Origin: a virus
IMG/VR virus record: IMGVR_UViG_3300024520_000031
Location: 1-35,437 of that record
Length of the DNA: 35,437 nucleotides
Strand: one strand, 5' to 3'
The notes beneath the pieces are model-generated. The model saw nothing but the letters and a program-made list of their open reading frames with translations, had not been told where the DNA came from and did not search any database. Positions 1 through 7,830 of this stretch are shown here, in pieces; within the stretch, counting starts at the first letter, position 1; every line of letters starts with the position of its first letter. Made by a program: the position numbers and the translations under genes.

Positions 1-127
1 GGTGCTTTTGCTCACGAAATACAGGACGCCAGCTAATGACTATCAAACGATTTGAAGTAATGGAAGACCCAAGCTTTTCACATAATGGTGATACTTTTTA
101 CCTAGGCGATATCCGAAGCCATGAAGA
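1..127. repeat. Terminal overlap, left copy
   Basis: These 127 bases are repeated exactly at 35311-35437. The left copy starts inside the last codons of the 34978-35346 gene and runs into the 36-245 gene. This shows a circular contig opened at an arbitrary point. A length of 127 equals a common maximum assembly k-mer, so it is most likely an assembly overlap and not a biological terminal repeat. Confidence 0.95.
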
Positions 128-245
128 CGGGCAATATTTTATCGATTTAGGTTGGGCCAAATGTGCTGAAACAGGCAAGCAAGGCGAACGAATAGAAGGG
201 GTTAACACTATTCAACCAAAATCGGTTATTCAAGAGTCTAAATAA
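36..245 (+). CDS. Hypothetical protein, 69 aa
   Basis: I do not recognise the family. The protein is short, acidic and mixed alpha/beta, with no membrane segment or signal peptide. Its ATG overlaps the stop of the preceding virion-type gene (TAATG, read across the circular junction at 35344-35348), and its own stop is directly followed by the ATG of the next gene. It therefore belongs to the late operon that leads into the packaging genes. The first 92 bases are repeated at 35346-35437 because of the contig overlap. Confidence 0.75.
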   Translation: MTIKRFEVMEDPSFSHNGDTFYLGDIRSHEDGQYFIDLGWAKCAETGKQGERIEGVNTIQPKSVIQESK

Positions 246-557
246 ATGACAACTCTCACTCTTGCAGCAGGTAATTCTATTTATGTGCAGATTACTTTAA
301 CTAATCCTATAACATCGGCTTTCATTAATGATGCCACTGTGACGGGTGAGATTAATAATACTAATGGCGGTGAGGCGATTGCTTCATTCTCAATGCCTTA
401 TGTAACTGCCAGTGATGGTTTATACAGGGCAACATTAACACCTGATGCCGATATCATAGACGGCAAGACTTATAATGTCGTTATTGACTCAGTAGGTGCA
501 GATTCATTAATAGGTCATTGGACTTGTCCGGTAACAGCGGCTAAGTTAGTTTGCTAA
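246..557 (+). CDS. Hypothetical beta-rich late protein, 103 aa
   Basis: The protein alternates short hydrophobic strands with Gly/Asn/Asp turns and is rich in Thr and Val, which suggests an Ig-like or similar beta-sandwich. No catalytic motif or signal peptide is visible. It begins directly after the TAA of the previous gene and its own TAA overlaps the ATG of the next gene (TAATG at 555-559), so translation is probably coupled. A small structural role is inferred only from fold character and from its place between virion genes and the terminase. Confidence 0.7.
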   Translation: MTTLTLAAGNSIYVQITLTNPITSAFINDATVTGEINNTNGGEAIASFSMPYVTASDGLYRATLTPDADIIDGKTYNVVIDSVGADSLIGHWTCPVTAAKLVC

Positions 558-763
558 TGAGTAAGGGAAGCGATAGAAGGCCAAGACAAGTATCAGTAAA
601 TCAATATAGCAGTAATTGGGATAGAATATTTAAGGACTCAGAGAGTCAAAAACCAGCGCGGGGCGCAAATGACAGCATCAGCAAAGACAAGAATAAGGGG
701 CCTCAGGCAAGACGAACTCCGAGAGAAGTTAAGGGCGGGGGGTCACTTACAGCAAATAACTAA
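557..763 (+). CDS. Small basic protein upstream of terminase, 68 aa
   Basis: I start at ATG 557, which overlaps the previous stop; an in-frame TTG at 551 is less likely. The N-terminus (MSKGSDRRPRQVS, then a Tyr/Asn/Trp-containing segment ending in RIF) resembles short conserved phage proteins often found just before small terminase genes. The C-terminal half is Lys/Arg-rich and low in complexity. Its last 95 bases are also read in another frame as the start of the 669-965 gene, so the tail may be constrained by that overlap. The function is unknown. Confidence 0.6.
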   Translation: MSKGSDRRPRQVSVNQYSSNWDRIFKDSESQKPARGANDSISKDKNKGPQARRTPREVKGGGSLTANN

Positions 764-965
764 AAACATTGAGGAAATCAATATTCTCGATGTCAAAGAT
801 AAAACCTTTAAAAACTCACTTGAAAAGCTCAAGACTACAACTGACTACCAGTTCAAACTACTTAATAAATACCTACCCGATTTAAGAAGCACTGAGCTAA
901 CAGGCGAATTAGGATTGGTAGCAAAAGAATTCTCAGATATGTATAGCGACCAAGACGATGAGTAA
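669..965 (+). CDS. Probable terminase small subunit, 98 aa
   Basis: The candidate role is recognising phage DNA and recruiting the large terminase to the procapsid. The sequence has a charged helical N-terminus (QDELREKLRAGGHLQQ, about residues 14-29), a central helix and a segment reading KLLNKYLPDLRSTELTGE near residues 65-82. That last pattern is typical of TerS-like phage proteins, where it links helices to an acidic tail. The gene lies immediately before TerL. It starts inside the preceding gene, with a 95-base overlap, and no good alternative start exists before the conserved helix. The family call rests on pattern and position. Confidence 0.6.
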   Translation: MTASAKTRIRGLRQDELREKLRAGGHLQQITKNIEEINILDVKDKTFKNSLEKLKTTTDYQFKLLNKYLPDLRSTELTGELGLVAKEFSDMYSDQDDE

Positions 966-1032
966 CCGAAATAACTCTTGTTGGTGGCAAATGCGTAAAT
1001 ATTATTACGAAGCGTTCAATGGCGACTCTTAA
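958..1032 (+). CDS. Possible 24-aa leader peptide overlapping TerL start
   Basis: An ATG at 958, overlapping the end of the TerS-like gene, opens a 24-codon frame rich in Trp, Tyr and Asn. It ends 11 bases inside the terminase large subunit gene. It bridges the 53-base gap between TerS and TerL and could couple their translation, since TerL has no clear Shine-Dalgarno sequence of its own. It may equally be a chance frame. Confidence 0.25.
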   Translation: MSNRNNSCWWQMRKYYYEAFNGDS

Positions 1033-2386
1033 CCCTAAGCTTAAAGATTTCTGGCTAGACGATAAAGGCAAGTTGCGCAAAGCTAGAAATAGAGTATTAC
1101 ATGGCGGGCGTACATCGTCTAAGTCATGGGAATTAGCCGGTAGAGCGTCCCAGCTAGGCCAGAAGTATAGGACACGCTTTCTATGCGTTCGTCGATTTCA
1201 GAACAAAATCAAAGAATCTGTCTACACCTTAATTAAAAACCAAATCGATAACTTTGGATTTCAAGGTTACGATGTCCAAGCTTCCACTATTAAACATTCA
1301 AATGGTAGCGAGTTTGTATTCTATGGTATTGAAAGAAATATCGAGGAAATCAAATCGTTTGAGGGCGCAGACGTATTATGGGTAGAAGAGGCTCAGAACT
1401 TAACCCGCGACCAATGGGATATTTTAGAACCGACTATTCGTAAAAAAGGTTCGGAAATATGGTTAAGCTTTAACGGTCGGTTAGTAACTGACTTTGTTTG
1501 GCAGTACTTTATTGTTAACACCCCTAAAAATACCATTGTTCGACATATCAATTACACTGACAACCCATTTCTATCTGAAACGATGATGGAAGTTATCGAT
1601 GAATTAAAGGCTAGTGATTATGACAGATATGAACACGTCTATTTGGGAAAGCCATTAAGTGATAGCGAAAAAACGATTATCAAAAGGAAATGGCTAGATG
1701 CGGCGGTTGATTTTCATCTTGAATATGATGGCGATATGACTGGGCAAAAAATAGTTGGCTATGATGTAGCTGATAGTGGGGATGATTTAAACTCTAAAAC
1801 TCTAATGGATGGTTCCGTTTGCCTTTATTGTGATGAATGGAAAGGTGGAGAAGATGAATTAACTAAGTCGGCTAAAAATGTTAGAATGATGGCAAAGAAG
1901 AATGATGCTTTGATTATTTATGATTGTATTGGAGTTGGCGCTGGCACCGGAAGCACATTAAATGATTTAGATTATCGTAACCATGCTAAATTTAACGCGG
2001 CTGGCAAGGTGATTAAACCTATAAGAAAGTATGAAGGTATTAAGCAAAAGGATTTTTTCAGTAACTTAAAAGCGCAGGCGTGGTGGTTAGTTGCCGACAG
2101 GTTGAGAAAAACTTATGATTACAAGGTAAACGGCAACCATAAACACCAATCCAGTGATTTGATATCAATTAGCAGTAAGATAAATAACATTGAAGGTTTA
2201 TTGACTGAGTTATCAACTCCGTTTAAGGATTTCGATAAGTCGGGACGGGTAAAAGTTGAGAGTAAAGCGGATTTAAAAGACAGGGGCGTTAAGTCGCCAA
2301 ATAAAGCAGATAGTTTTATAATGGCGGCTAGTAGAAGTTTAGTTAGTCAAAGCAAAGTTAACGAGTTAGATATTACAGGGTTTTAA
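1019..2386 (+). CDS. terL: Terminase large subunit
   Basis: This is the ATP-driven DNA packaging motor and headful or site-specific nuclease. The Walker A-like loop is GGRTSSKS at residues 29-36. Walker B with the catalytic glutamate is VLWVEEAQ at 119-126, and a coupling-type SFN is at 150-152. The C-terminal RNase H-like nuclease shows GYDVADSGDD (247-256, metal ligand D249), IIYDCIG (299-305, D302) and a final Asp near residue 433. This layout matches the PBSX-type Terminase_3 family, and 455 residues is a normal length. The gene ends two bases before the portal ATG. It acts at the procapsid portal. Confidence 0.95.
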   Translation: MATLNPKLKDFWLDDKGKLRKARNRVLHGGRTSSKSWELAGRASQLGQKYRTRFLCVRRFQNKIKESVYTLIKNQIDNFGFQGYDVQASTIKHSNGSEFVFYGIERNIEEIKSFEGADVLWVEEAQNLTRDQWDILEPTIRKKGSEIWLSFNGRLVTDFVWQYFIVNTPKNTIVRHINYTDNPFLSETMMEVIDELKASDYDRYEHVYLGKPLSDSEKTIIKRKWLDAAVDFHLEYDGDMTGQKIVGYDVADSGDDLNSKTLMDGSVCLYCDEWKGGEDELTKSAKNVRMMAKKNDALIIYDCIGVGAGTGSTLNDLDYRNHAKFNAAGKVIKPIRKYEGIKQKDFFSNLKAQAWWLVADRLRKTYDYKVNGNHKHQSSDLISISSKINNIEGLLTELSTPFKDFDKSGRVKVESKADLKDRGVKSPNKADSFIMAASRSLVSQSKVNELDITGF

Positions 2387-2388
2387 TT

Positions 2389-3750
2389 ATGCCAGTTAAT
2401 ACAAAATACAAAGGATATGATGAAGAGGTTAAGAAATCTGAAAAGGTACGGGACTTCTTTGGTGGTGAAATAAGCGTTAAAGCTAAAGGCGAGACTTATT
2501 TACCAAGATTGACCGGCCAAACCAAGTCTCAGTATGGCGCCTATTTGAGTCGAGGTTCATTAGTTCCCGCAGTCAAGCCAACCGTTAGCGCGGTAGTAGG
2601 TGCGATTATGAGAAAAGCCCCAGAGGTCACTACATCACTAGCAGGGTCAGAGGAGAGTATTGATGGCGAAGGGCAAAATTTAGAGTTATTTGTAAGTGCC
2701 GCAATTAAAGAATTATTATTGTCGGGCGGTGTCGGCCAGCTAGTTGAGTGGGATGATGAAGAAAATCGGGCTATAGTTAAAACCTATGCCAAAGAGTCGC
2801 TAATCAATTTTAGCCATGATTATATTGTTTTATCTCAAACTTACACCGTTAGAAGTGATAAGGATAAGTTTGAGGAAGAAGTAAAAATTGAATATTTGGA
2901 GCTTACTTTTGATGAAAATGGATTTTATATTCAGAATATTTGGAGACAATCAAAAACAGGGTGGGGCATCATAGAAACAATAACCCCCACCAACCGAGGT
3001 GAAGCTATGACCGAGCTACCTTTTGTTTTTACAACAGTTGACGGGTTAGGTATTAAGCAGTCCGACCCGTTGTTAATGAATTTGGCTAATGTCAATCAAA
3101 ATCAATATACTTTATCCACTGACCAGCGACATGGGCTACACTGGACCGCTCTCCCTACTTTATTTTTATTTGGCGAGTTGCGTGACGAGGATGGAAAAAA
3201 GAAACAAATAAAAGTAGGTGCAGGAAGTTTTAACCACGTTGAGGATACTGACGCTAGGGCTGAGTTAATTGAATTTACAGGGGCCGGATTAGGTGCCGTT
3301 AAAGATGTTATCGACAGTGATATTGCTACGATGGCTAGTATCGGCGCAAAGATGCTAACAAGCGACCAAGGCGGAGTAAAAGCAGCCGAGACAGCTAGAA
3401 TTGACGCTTCTAGTGAAACAGCTACTTTAGCAACCATTGCCAATGCTATGGACTTAATGGTTAATGAGTTATTCGGAATCATGGACGAGTGGAGCGGCAA
3501 CTTTGCAGGTAATAGCACATTCGCCATTAACCGAGATTTCATCGATGTTAAAGTTGACCCTCAAGCATTAAGCGCTTATTTACAAACTTATTTATCTGGC
3601 GGCATGAGCTTGGATACTTTCTTGCACTTATTATTTAAAGGGGAATTATTGCCGAAAGGTATCACGCCAGAAGATGAGGCCAACAGAATAGACCAAGGCG
3701 GCAATGATTTCGAGGATAACGAAGCCCAAGAAGATGATTTTAACGGATAA
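2389..3750 (+). CDS. Portal protein (DUF4055 family)
   Basis: The portal forms the dodecameric channel at the capsid vertex through which DNA is packaged and to which the neck attaches. The sequence matches the DUF4055 portal family: an N-terminal segment with a conserved YLPRL and AYLSRG region (about 37-56), and a central LPTLFLFG strand followed by the G-A-G-S-F and FTGAGLGA loops (about 255-305). A long helical region with SDQGGVKAAETARI (about 325-338) is followed by an acidic C-terminus. It sits directly between TerL and the minor head gene, as expected. Confidence 0.88.
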   Translation: MPVNTKYKGYDEEVKKSEKVRDFFGGEISVKAKGETYLPRLTGQTKSQYGAYLSRGSLVPAVKPTVSAVVGAIMRKAPEVTTSLAGSEESIDGEGQNLELFVSAAIKELLLSGGVGQLVEWDDEENRAIVKTYAKESLINFSHDYIVLSQTYTVRSDKDKFEEEVKIEYLELTFDENGFYIQNIWRQSKTGWGIIETITPTNRGEAMTELPFVFTTVDGLGIKQSDPLLMNLANVNQNQYTLSTDQRHGLHWTALPTLFLFGELRDEDGKKKQIKVGAGSFNHVEDTDARAELIEFTGAGLGAVKDVIDSDIATMASIGAKMLTSDQGGVKAAETARIDASSETATLATIANAMDLMVNELFGIMDEWSGNFAGNSTFAINRDFIDVKVDPQALSAYLQTYLSGGMSLDTFLHLLFKGELLPKGITPEDEANRIDQGGNDFEDNEAQEDDFNG

Positions 3751-3766
3751 GAAACAAACGTAAACA

Positions 3767-4555
3767 ATGCCTAATGTAATAGATATATATACTCGTCACG
3801 GCCATTTTGTCGAGCGGTATAAGACTGGCCAATTCAATAAATTTTTGCCATTCCTTGAAAGGGTAAGGCGGGATTTGCGGGCGGAGCTATTAAAAACAAC
3901 CACGGTTAGAAGTCAAGCGATTATCAATAGAAAGCTTAAAGACATTGAGGCAATGGTTGCCTTTCATTTTCGAGGGTTTACCGACCAACTAAGTGAGCAG
4001 TTAGATTTGTTTGCGGTAAGCGAGGCCAATTTTGGAATGAAGGCGTTAGGTAATGATTTTGACGCCCCGACCCCCGCCTTATCTAGGTTGAAAGCAGCCG
4101 TCAATTCACGACCATTTAACAATCGACTACTTAGAGACACGCTAAATGATTTCAGTAAGCAGCAAGCAAAGCTAATTAGAGGCGCGGTATCAATGGGTTT
4201 CTTTGAGGGTAAAACGACACCTCAAATTGTTAAGGATGTGATAGGGACGGCAAGCGCAAAGTTTAAAGACGGCACTATGAATATCTCAAGCACTAGCGCC
4301 TCGCGAATGGTCAGAACGTCGATTAATCACGTGGCAGCGGTTGCCAAAGATAAGCTATACCAAGATAACATGGATATTATCTCCCACTACGAATGGGTAT
4401 CAACTTTAGATACTAGAACCAGCGATATTTGCCAAAGCTTAGATGGTAACATTTACCGAGTAGGTAGAGGGAGATTGCCACCAGCGCATCCAAATTGCAG
4501 AAGTACGACAGCACCTATATTATTTGATGATCCTAAGACTAAGGGGAGTTTATGA
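3767..4555 (+). CDS. Minor head morphogenesis protein (SPP1 gp7 / Mu gpF type)
   Basis: The 262-residue protein has a helical N-terminal two-thirds and a C-terminal signature: TLDTRTSDICQSLDGNIYRV, then LPPAHPNCRS (about residues 210-245). The D-x-R-x-S-x-x-C and HPNCR elements are diagnostic of the phage Mu gpF-like / SPP1 gp7 head morphogenesis domain. Members bind the portal and are packaged in small numbers in the head, where they affect DNA retention or ejection. Its stop overlaps the next start (ATGA). Confidence 0.88.
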   Translation: MPNVIDIYTRHGHFVERYKTGQFNKFLPFLERVRRDLRAELLKTTTVRSQAIINRKLKDIEAMVAFHFRGFTDQLSEQLDLFAVSEANFGMKALGNDFDAPTPALSRLKAAVNSRPFNNRLLRDTLNDFSKQQAKLIRGAVSMGFFEGKTTPQIVKDVIGTASAKFKDGTMNISSTSASRMVRTSINHVAAVAKDKLYQDNMDIISHYEWVSTLDTRTSDICQSLDGNIYRVGRGRLPPAHPNCRSTTAPILFDDPKTKGSL

Positions 4556-4746
4556 CCACATACAGGCAGTTTTTAAAGGCGCAGTCAAAAGAATTCACTA
4601 ATGAAGCATTAGGAAAAAAAGATGCGGATTTATTTGAAAAAGGCGACCTATCGGTCACTCAATTTAAAGAACGGGCAAATGCGCCTATGAGCCTAGCCGA
4701 GCTAGAATCAACGCATGAACTATCAATAACTAATCCAGAGGATTAA
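4552..4746 (+). CDS. Hypothetical head-operon protein, 64 aa
   Basis: This is a short, charged, helical protein that starts with an ATGA overlap on the minor head gene and ends three bases before the scaffold ATG. It has no membrane segment or recognisable motif. The position suggests an accessory head-assembly factor, but nothing in the sequence identifies one. Confidence 0.65.
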   Translation: MTTYRQFLKAQSKEFTNEALGKKDADLFEKGDLSVTQFKERANAPMSLAELESTHELSITNPED

Positions 4747-4749
4747 ATA

Positions 4750-5457
4750 ATGTTAAAATCTAAGTTAGATCAAACAGCTTTTGACGGCTTAAACGAGGTC
4801 GAACAAACCTTTTACAAACAGGTTGACGATGGTTATCAGCTAGAGGTTGAAGGAATGGTCGACAAATCAAAAGTCGATGAATTTAGAGCCAGCAATATAA
4901 CTCTAATGAAAAACCAAGAACAGTATAAAGATATTGATATGGATGAAATTAGAGAGCTTCAAGCTAATAAGCGTAAATTATTAGACGCTGAGTTTATCAA
5001 TAAAAAGGACTTCGACGGACTTATAGAGTCTCGAACCAAGGCAATAGTATCGAATTATGAGGCTAAGATTGCCACATTAACCGACTCAGTTAATAACACT
5101 AGCGACAATTACAATTCAGTTGTCAGCAAGTACGAGATTGAGGGCGCGGCCAATCATGCGTTTACTAAACATAAAATCTCACCTGATGCCCACGAGGCAG
5201 TAATGGCCCAAGTTAAGGCTAAATTCTCTATTGATAACGGGTCGGTTATTGCCAAAGAAGGTGATTTAATTGTCGCAGGTGAGAATGGTAATTTAACGGT
5301 CGATGAATTTGTTTCGGGTATGCCTGAGATATTCAAGATTCAATCAACCGGCGGTCGTGGTGGTGGTGGTGATGGTCAAAACAATGTCGCTAAATCAAAT
5401 AACACAGGTTTATCTCAAATACATTCGGGGCTTTCTAAGCTAAGAGCTGGCGGCTAG
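4750..5457 (+). CDS. Probable capsid scaffolding protein
   Basis: The 235-residue protein is predicted as mostly helical, with a heptad-like coiled-coil segment (about 60-125). A C-terminal module has a hydrophobic strand pair around ENGNLTVDEFVSG (about 178-190), then a Gly-rich, basic tail. This arrangement (coiled coil, small helical domain, flexible Gly tail) and the location immediately before the major capsid gene are typical of scaffold or prohead-core proteins of siphoviruses. It would assemble inside the procapsid and leave before packaging. No protease motif is visible in it or beside it. Confidence 0.72.
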   Translation: MLKSKLDQTAFDGLNEVEQTFYKQVDDGYQLEVEGMVDKSKVDEFRASNITLMKNQEQYKDIDMDEIRELQANKRKLLDAEFINKKDFDGLIESRTKAIVSNYEAKIATLTDSVNNTSDNYNSVVSKYEIEGAANHAFTKHKISPDAHEAVMAQVKAKFSIDNGSVIAKEGDLIVAGENGNLTVDEFVSGMPEIFKIQSTGGRGGGGDGQNNVAKSNNTGLSQIHSGLSKLRAGG

Positions 5458-5477
5458 TCTTTTTAATAGTTTTAAGC

Positions 5478-5483
5478 TATAAT
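5478..5483 (+). promoter_or_regulatory. TATAAT box upstream of major capsid gene
   Basis: A perfect -10 hexamer lies 21 bases after the scaffold stop, in one of the few intergenic gaps of the late region. No good -35 box is present at 16-18 bases upstream (around 5454-5461), so the promoter may be weak, activator-dependent or not real. It would give the capsid gene a separate transcript. Confidence 0.4.
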
Positions 5484-5490
5484 TCAGTAA

Positions 5491-5558
5491 GGCCTCAGTG
5501 GGGCCAAAAAATACATACTAGCGGCGCTAGGATTTAATTATAAATCTTGGCGCGTTTT
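5491..5558 (+). promoter_or_regulatory. Hairpin-rich leader of capsid gene
   Basis: Three structures lie in this gap. The first is a 6-bp stem at 5491-5496/5500-5505 with an AGT loop. The second is a 5-bp stem at 5518-5522/5526-5530. The third is a 13-bp stem (two G-U pairs) at 5524-5536/5541-5553 with loop ATTA, followed by GTTTTG. The second and third overlap and exclude each other. The third looks like a weak intrinsic terminator, an mRNA 5' stabiliser or an RNase processing site. It ends 38 bases before the capsid ATG. Confidence 0.6.
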
Positions 5559-5591
5559 GTGCCTTGAATATAAACTTTTGAGGTACAAAAA

Positions 5592-6530
5592 ATGACTACA
5601 CAAACACTCGCGGAAGCGCAAAAACTTATCAATAACGAGATCGTCGCCGGAGTTGTGGCCGATGTTATTACTACTAACCCTATCTGGCAAGTAATGCCTT
5701 GGAATTCATACACTGGTCAAGCTATTTTAGTTAACCGTGAAAATGCTCTTGGTGATGCTCAGCATTTAGCGATTGGTGGAACAATTACAGCCAAAGCAGC
5801 CGCAACTTTTACCCAAGTACCATTTACAGCAGTTACCACAGTCGGTGATGCTGAAATGAATGGATTGGTAAAAGTTCAATCATCTAGCGCAGGCGTTGAC
5901 CAATTAGCCGTTGAAATTAGCTCAAAAGCTAAATCAGTCGGTCGATTACTACAAGCTGGTATGGCTACTGGTACGGGTATTTCCCCAGAATTGCACTCTT
6001 TGCACACTTTAGTTGATGCGGGTCAATATACAGCGGCAAGTGCTGGTCAGGCTTTAAGCTTTGAATTGCTTGATGAGGTTCTTGATCTAGTTAAAGCGAA
6101 AGATGGTCAAGTCGATTGGTTGATGCTCCCCGCTCGAACTCTCCGCGCTTACCGCACATTAGTTCGCGCACTAGGTGGGATTAATGAAACTGTAGCTTTC
6201 GATATGGGTAACGGTCGAAGTAGAAATGTTGATGTGTATAACAATATTCCAATGTTTCAAAATGACTACTTATCGACAACTGAAACGGCAAACGGCGCGG
6301 CTCTGACGACCGGCGCGTTAACTTCTGTTTATGCTGGTTGTTGGGATGATGGCTCTAACAAAGTCGGCGTATCTATGATTCATCCAGAAGGCGCACCAGT
6401 TGGTTTTGATGTTAGTATGGTTGGCGAGTCTGAAACCAAGGATGAGGAAATTGTACGAGTTAAGTCTTACAGTAACTTCGTGAACTTCAACCGTAAAGGC
6501 GTAGCTCGACTTACTTCTATCAATAACTAG
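5592..6530 (+). CDS. Major capsid protein (HK97-fold type)
   Basis: This is the most abundant virion protein and forms the icosahedral shell. It has 312 residues. Recognisable features are an N-terminal helix (TLAEAQKLINNEIVAGVVAD), a long beta region with alternating Gly/Ala loops resembling the E-loop and P-domain, and a C-terminal strand with NFVNFNRKGVARLTSI. The last pattern is common in HK97-like capsid proteins of siphoviruses. There is a good Shine-Dalgarno (TTGAGG) 9 bases upstream. The gene is flanked by a promoter-like element with a stem-loop leader and a strong terminator, consistent with independent high expression. There is no long N-terminal delta domain, in keeping with a separate scaffold gene. 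Confidence 0.88.
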   Translation: MTTQTLAEAQKLINNEIVAGVVADVITTNPIWQVMPWNSYTGQAILVNRENALGDAQHLAIGGTITAKAAATFTQVPFTAVTTVGDAEMNGLVKVQSSSAGVDQLAVEISSKAKSVGRLLQAGMATGTGISPELHSLHTLVDAGQYTAASAGQALSFELLDEVLDLVKAKDGQVDWLMLPARTLRAYRTLVRALGGINETVAFDMGNGRSRNVDVYNNIPMFQNDYLSTTETANGAALTTGALTSVYAGCWDDGSNKVGVSMIHPEGAPVGFDVSMVGESETKDEEIVRVKSYSNFVNFNRKGVARLTSINN

Positions 6531-6543
6531 TTTTAATTGCTAC

Positions 6544-6577
6544 ATGGGTCTGGCTTATCGCTAGGCCCATTTTATTT
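6544..6577 (+). terminator. Intrinsic terminator after capsid gene
   Basis: The arms ATGGGTCT and AGGCCCAT pair (6544-6551/6563-6570), with G-U tolerance, and the stem can extend inward three more pairs to a TTATC loop. The stem is followed by TTTTATTT. This is the clearest Rho-independent terminator in the window. It would end or reduce transcription after the capsid gene. Confidence 0.82.
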
Positions 6578-6594
6578 AATCAGAGGGTAAGAAT

Positions 6595-6804
6595 ATGTCA
6601 AATGAAGAAAATAAACCAACAGAAGACAAACAAGTCAAGATTACTTTTGATGCTGATACAGTAGGAGCGGCAGAAGATTATAAAAGAATTTATGGTGTTG
6701 AGGTTGAAGCTATTTCAAAAGATGGTGAATTTACTGGCAAGTTTTCTGGTAAATGTGCGGAATCCGTCAAGAAAGCTTTAGTCGCAGCAGGTAAGGCCAA
6801 GTAA
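6595..6804 (+). CDS. Hypothetical protein after capsid, 69 aa
   Basis: The small protein has a charged, disordered N-terminus (about 1-15), then a beta/alpha stretch ending in a Lys/Ala helix. It has a Shine-Dalgarno AGAGGG 9 bases upstream. It lies just after the capsid terminator and before a stretch that looks like a decayed coding region. One possibility is that it was once longer and read on into that stretch through a since-lost base at its stop. Its function is unknown; a head decoration or neck accessory role is guessed from position only. Confidence 0.65.
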   Translation: MSNEENKPTEDKQVKITFDADTVGAAEDYKRIYGVEVEAISKDGEFTGKFSGKCAESVKKALVAAGKAK

Positions 6805-6955
6805 TATCGGTATTAAACCCAGACTTTCCCGCACTTACAGAGGACGGGGTAACAAAGTTTTGCAATATACCTATCAGCGGTAATTATTCACTTTATGCGG
6901 AACATTAATACCAGTAACTGCAGCTAACCCGCTAGGTTTTACGACAGAATATTAA
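6795..6955 (+). pseudogene. Possible decayed or frameshifted virion gene
   Basis: No ordinary frame opens here, yet two consecutive frames look coding. The frame of 6810-6908 reads VLNPDFPALTEDGVTKF and onward to SGNYSLYA, then stops. The -1 frame then reads GTLIPVTAANPLGFTTEY (about 6899-6955). Restoring one base near 6896-6900 joins them into one plausible beta-rich protein. Restoring another near 6802 would fuse it to the 6595-6804 gene. No slippery heptamer is present at either break, so decay is favoured over programmed shifting. Confidence 0.4.
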
Positions 6956-6976
6956 TTATATAATTGAGGGCTTGAA

Positions 6977-7459
6977 ATGGCTTTAATAATTGAAGATGGA
7001 ACAATTGTGGCGAATGCGAATAGCTATGTAACGGATGCCGAATTTACGGATTATGCCGATAGCCGCTTGATTGATTACCCATTAACGCCGGAAGCTAGAG
7101 AGCCTTTAATTATTAAAGCAATGGATTATCTCGAAACTCAGAGTTACGCGGGTAATCGAACTGATGGCGCAGAGCAATTATTTTCATTTCCTCGTGTAGG
7201 CGTTTGGGCTAACGACCGTTCCATTGCTTCGGACGAGGTGCCAAGAGAGATTAAAAATGCTCAGATTGAGGCAGCTTTTGAACTTAGCACCCAAGAGTTA
7301 TTAATCAATTCAAGTGTTCAAAATGTACAACGCGAAAAGCTAGACGTATTAGAAGTATCATACTTTAAAGGTGGAAGCAGCCCGAAAATAAGATTAGACA
7401 AGGTTAATCGATGGCTAGCCCCTTTCTTGGTTGATACAAATGAATTGGTACGAACTTAA
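6977..7459 (+). CDS. Head-tail connector (DnaT-like / Ad1 type)
   Basis: The 160-residue protein resembles the phage adaptor family annotated as DnaT-like. It has an opening EDGTIVANANSYVTDAEF, a helical core with MDYLETQSYAG and a central FSFPRVGVW motif (about 71-79), then a helix rich in Glu/Ala and a C-terminal RWLAPFL. Such proteins form the first neck ring below the portal. Its stop overlaps the start of the next neck gene (TAATG). There is a Shine-Dalgarno GAGGG upstream. A TATAAT-like run lies 12 bases before the start but has no -35 partner. Confidence 0.75.
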   Translation: MALIIEDGTIVANANSYVTDAEFTDYADSRLIDYPLTPEAREPLIIKAMDYLETQSYAGNRTDGAEQLFSFPRVGVWANDRSIASDEVPREIKNAQIEAAFELSTQELLINSSVQNVQREKLDVLEVSYFKGGSSPKIRLDKVNRWLAPFLVDTNELVRT

Positions 7460-7830
7460 TGGCTGCCAGAGAAAGCTTTATTAGCCTAGCTGATAAGATG
7501 CTGAACGCTTCATTTAAGGCGTTTAATAGGCCCGTTACTTTTGAGCAAGAATCACAAACAAGCGATGGTCAAGGCGGCCACGCTTTAGCATGGTCCAATT
7601 TTGCGAGCGTTGATGTTTTTATTTTCCCAATGAAGGCTCAAGAAAAAATACAGGCTGGTCGGCTAATAACGGACCAAATGTTTAACGTCCATTTAAAGCC
7701 TATCACTGGGTTAGATACTAAAATGAAAATGATTTATAACGGTGAAGATTATCAAATTAGGTCAATTGAGAATATTGCCGAGTCTGATATCTGGTTAAAA
7801 GTAACAGCCGAGAAGGGTGTGGCTCAGTGA
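7459..7830 (+). CDS. Head closure / stopper protein
   Basis: This 123-residue protein matches the phage head-tail joining fold (SPP1 gp16-like). It has FNRPVTFEQES near residue 22, a Gly/Gln turn, then alternating strands with GEDYQIRSIENI (about 92-103), typical of the stopper beta-barrel. It would form the second neck ring that closes the packaged head. It overlaps the next gene by four bases (GTGA). Confidence 0.75.
   Translation: MAARESFISLADKMLNASFKAFNRPVTFEQESQTSDGQGGHALAWSNFASVDVFIFPMKAQEKIQAGRLITDQMFNVHLKPITGLDTKMKMIYNGEDYQIRSIENIAESDIWLKVTAEKGVAQ

Noticed and set aside
3102-3542. 146-codon open frame on the minus strand
   Set aside because: It lies opposite the well-supported portal gene, is Ser/Leu/Ile-rich as expected for an antisense shadow, and has no ribosome-binding site or family.
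6936-6964. TATAAT word just before the 6977 gene
   Set aside because: No -35 box at suitable spacing, and it would leave only a few bases of leader; the AT-rich context makes chance likely.
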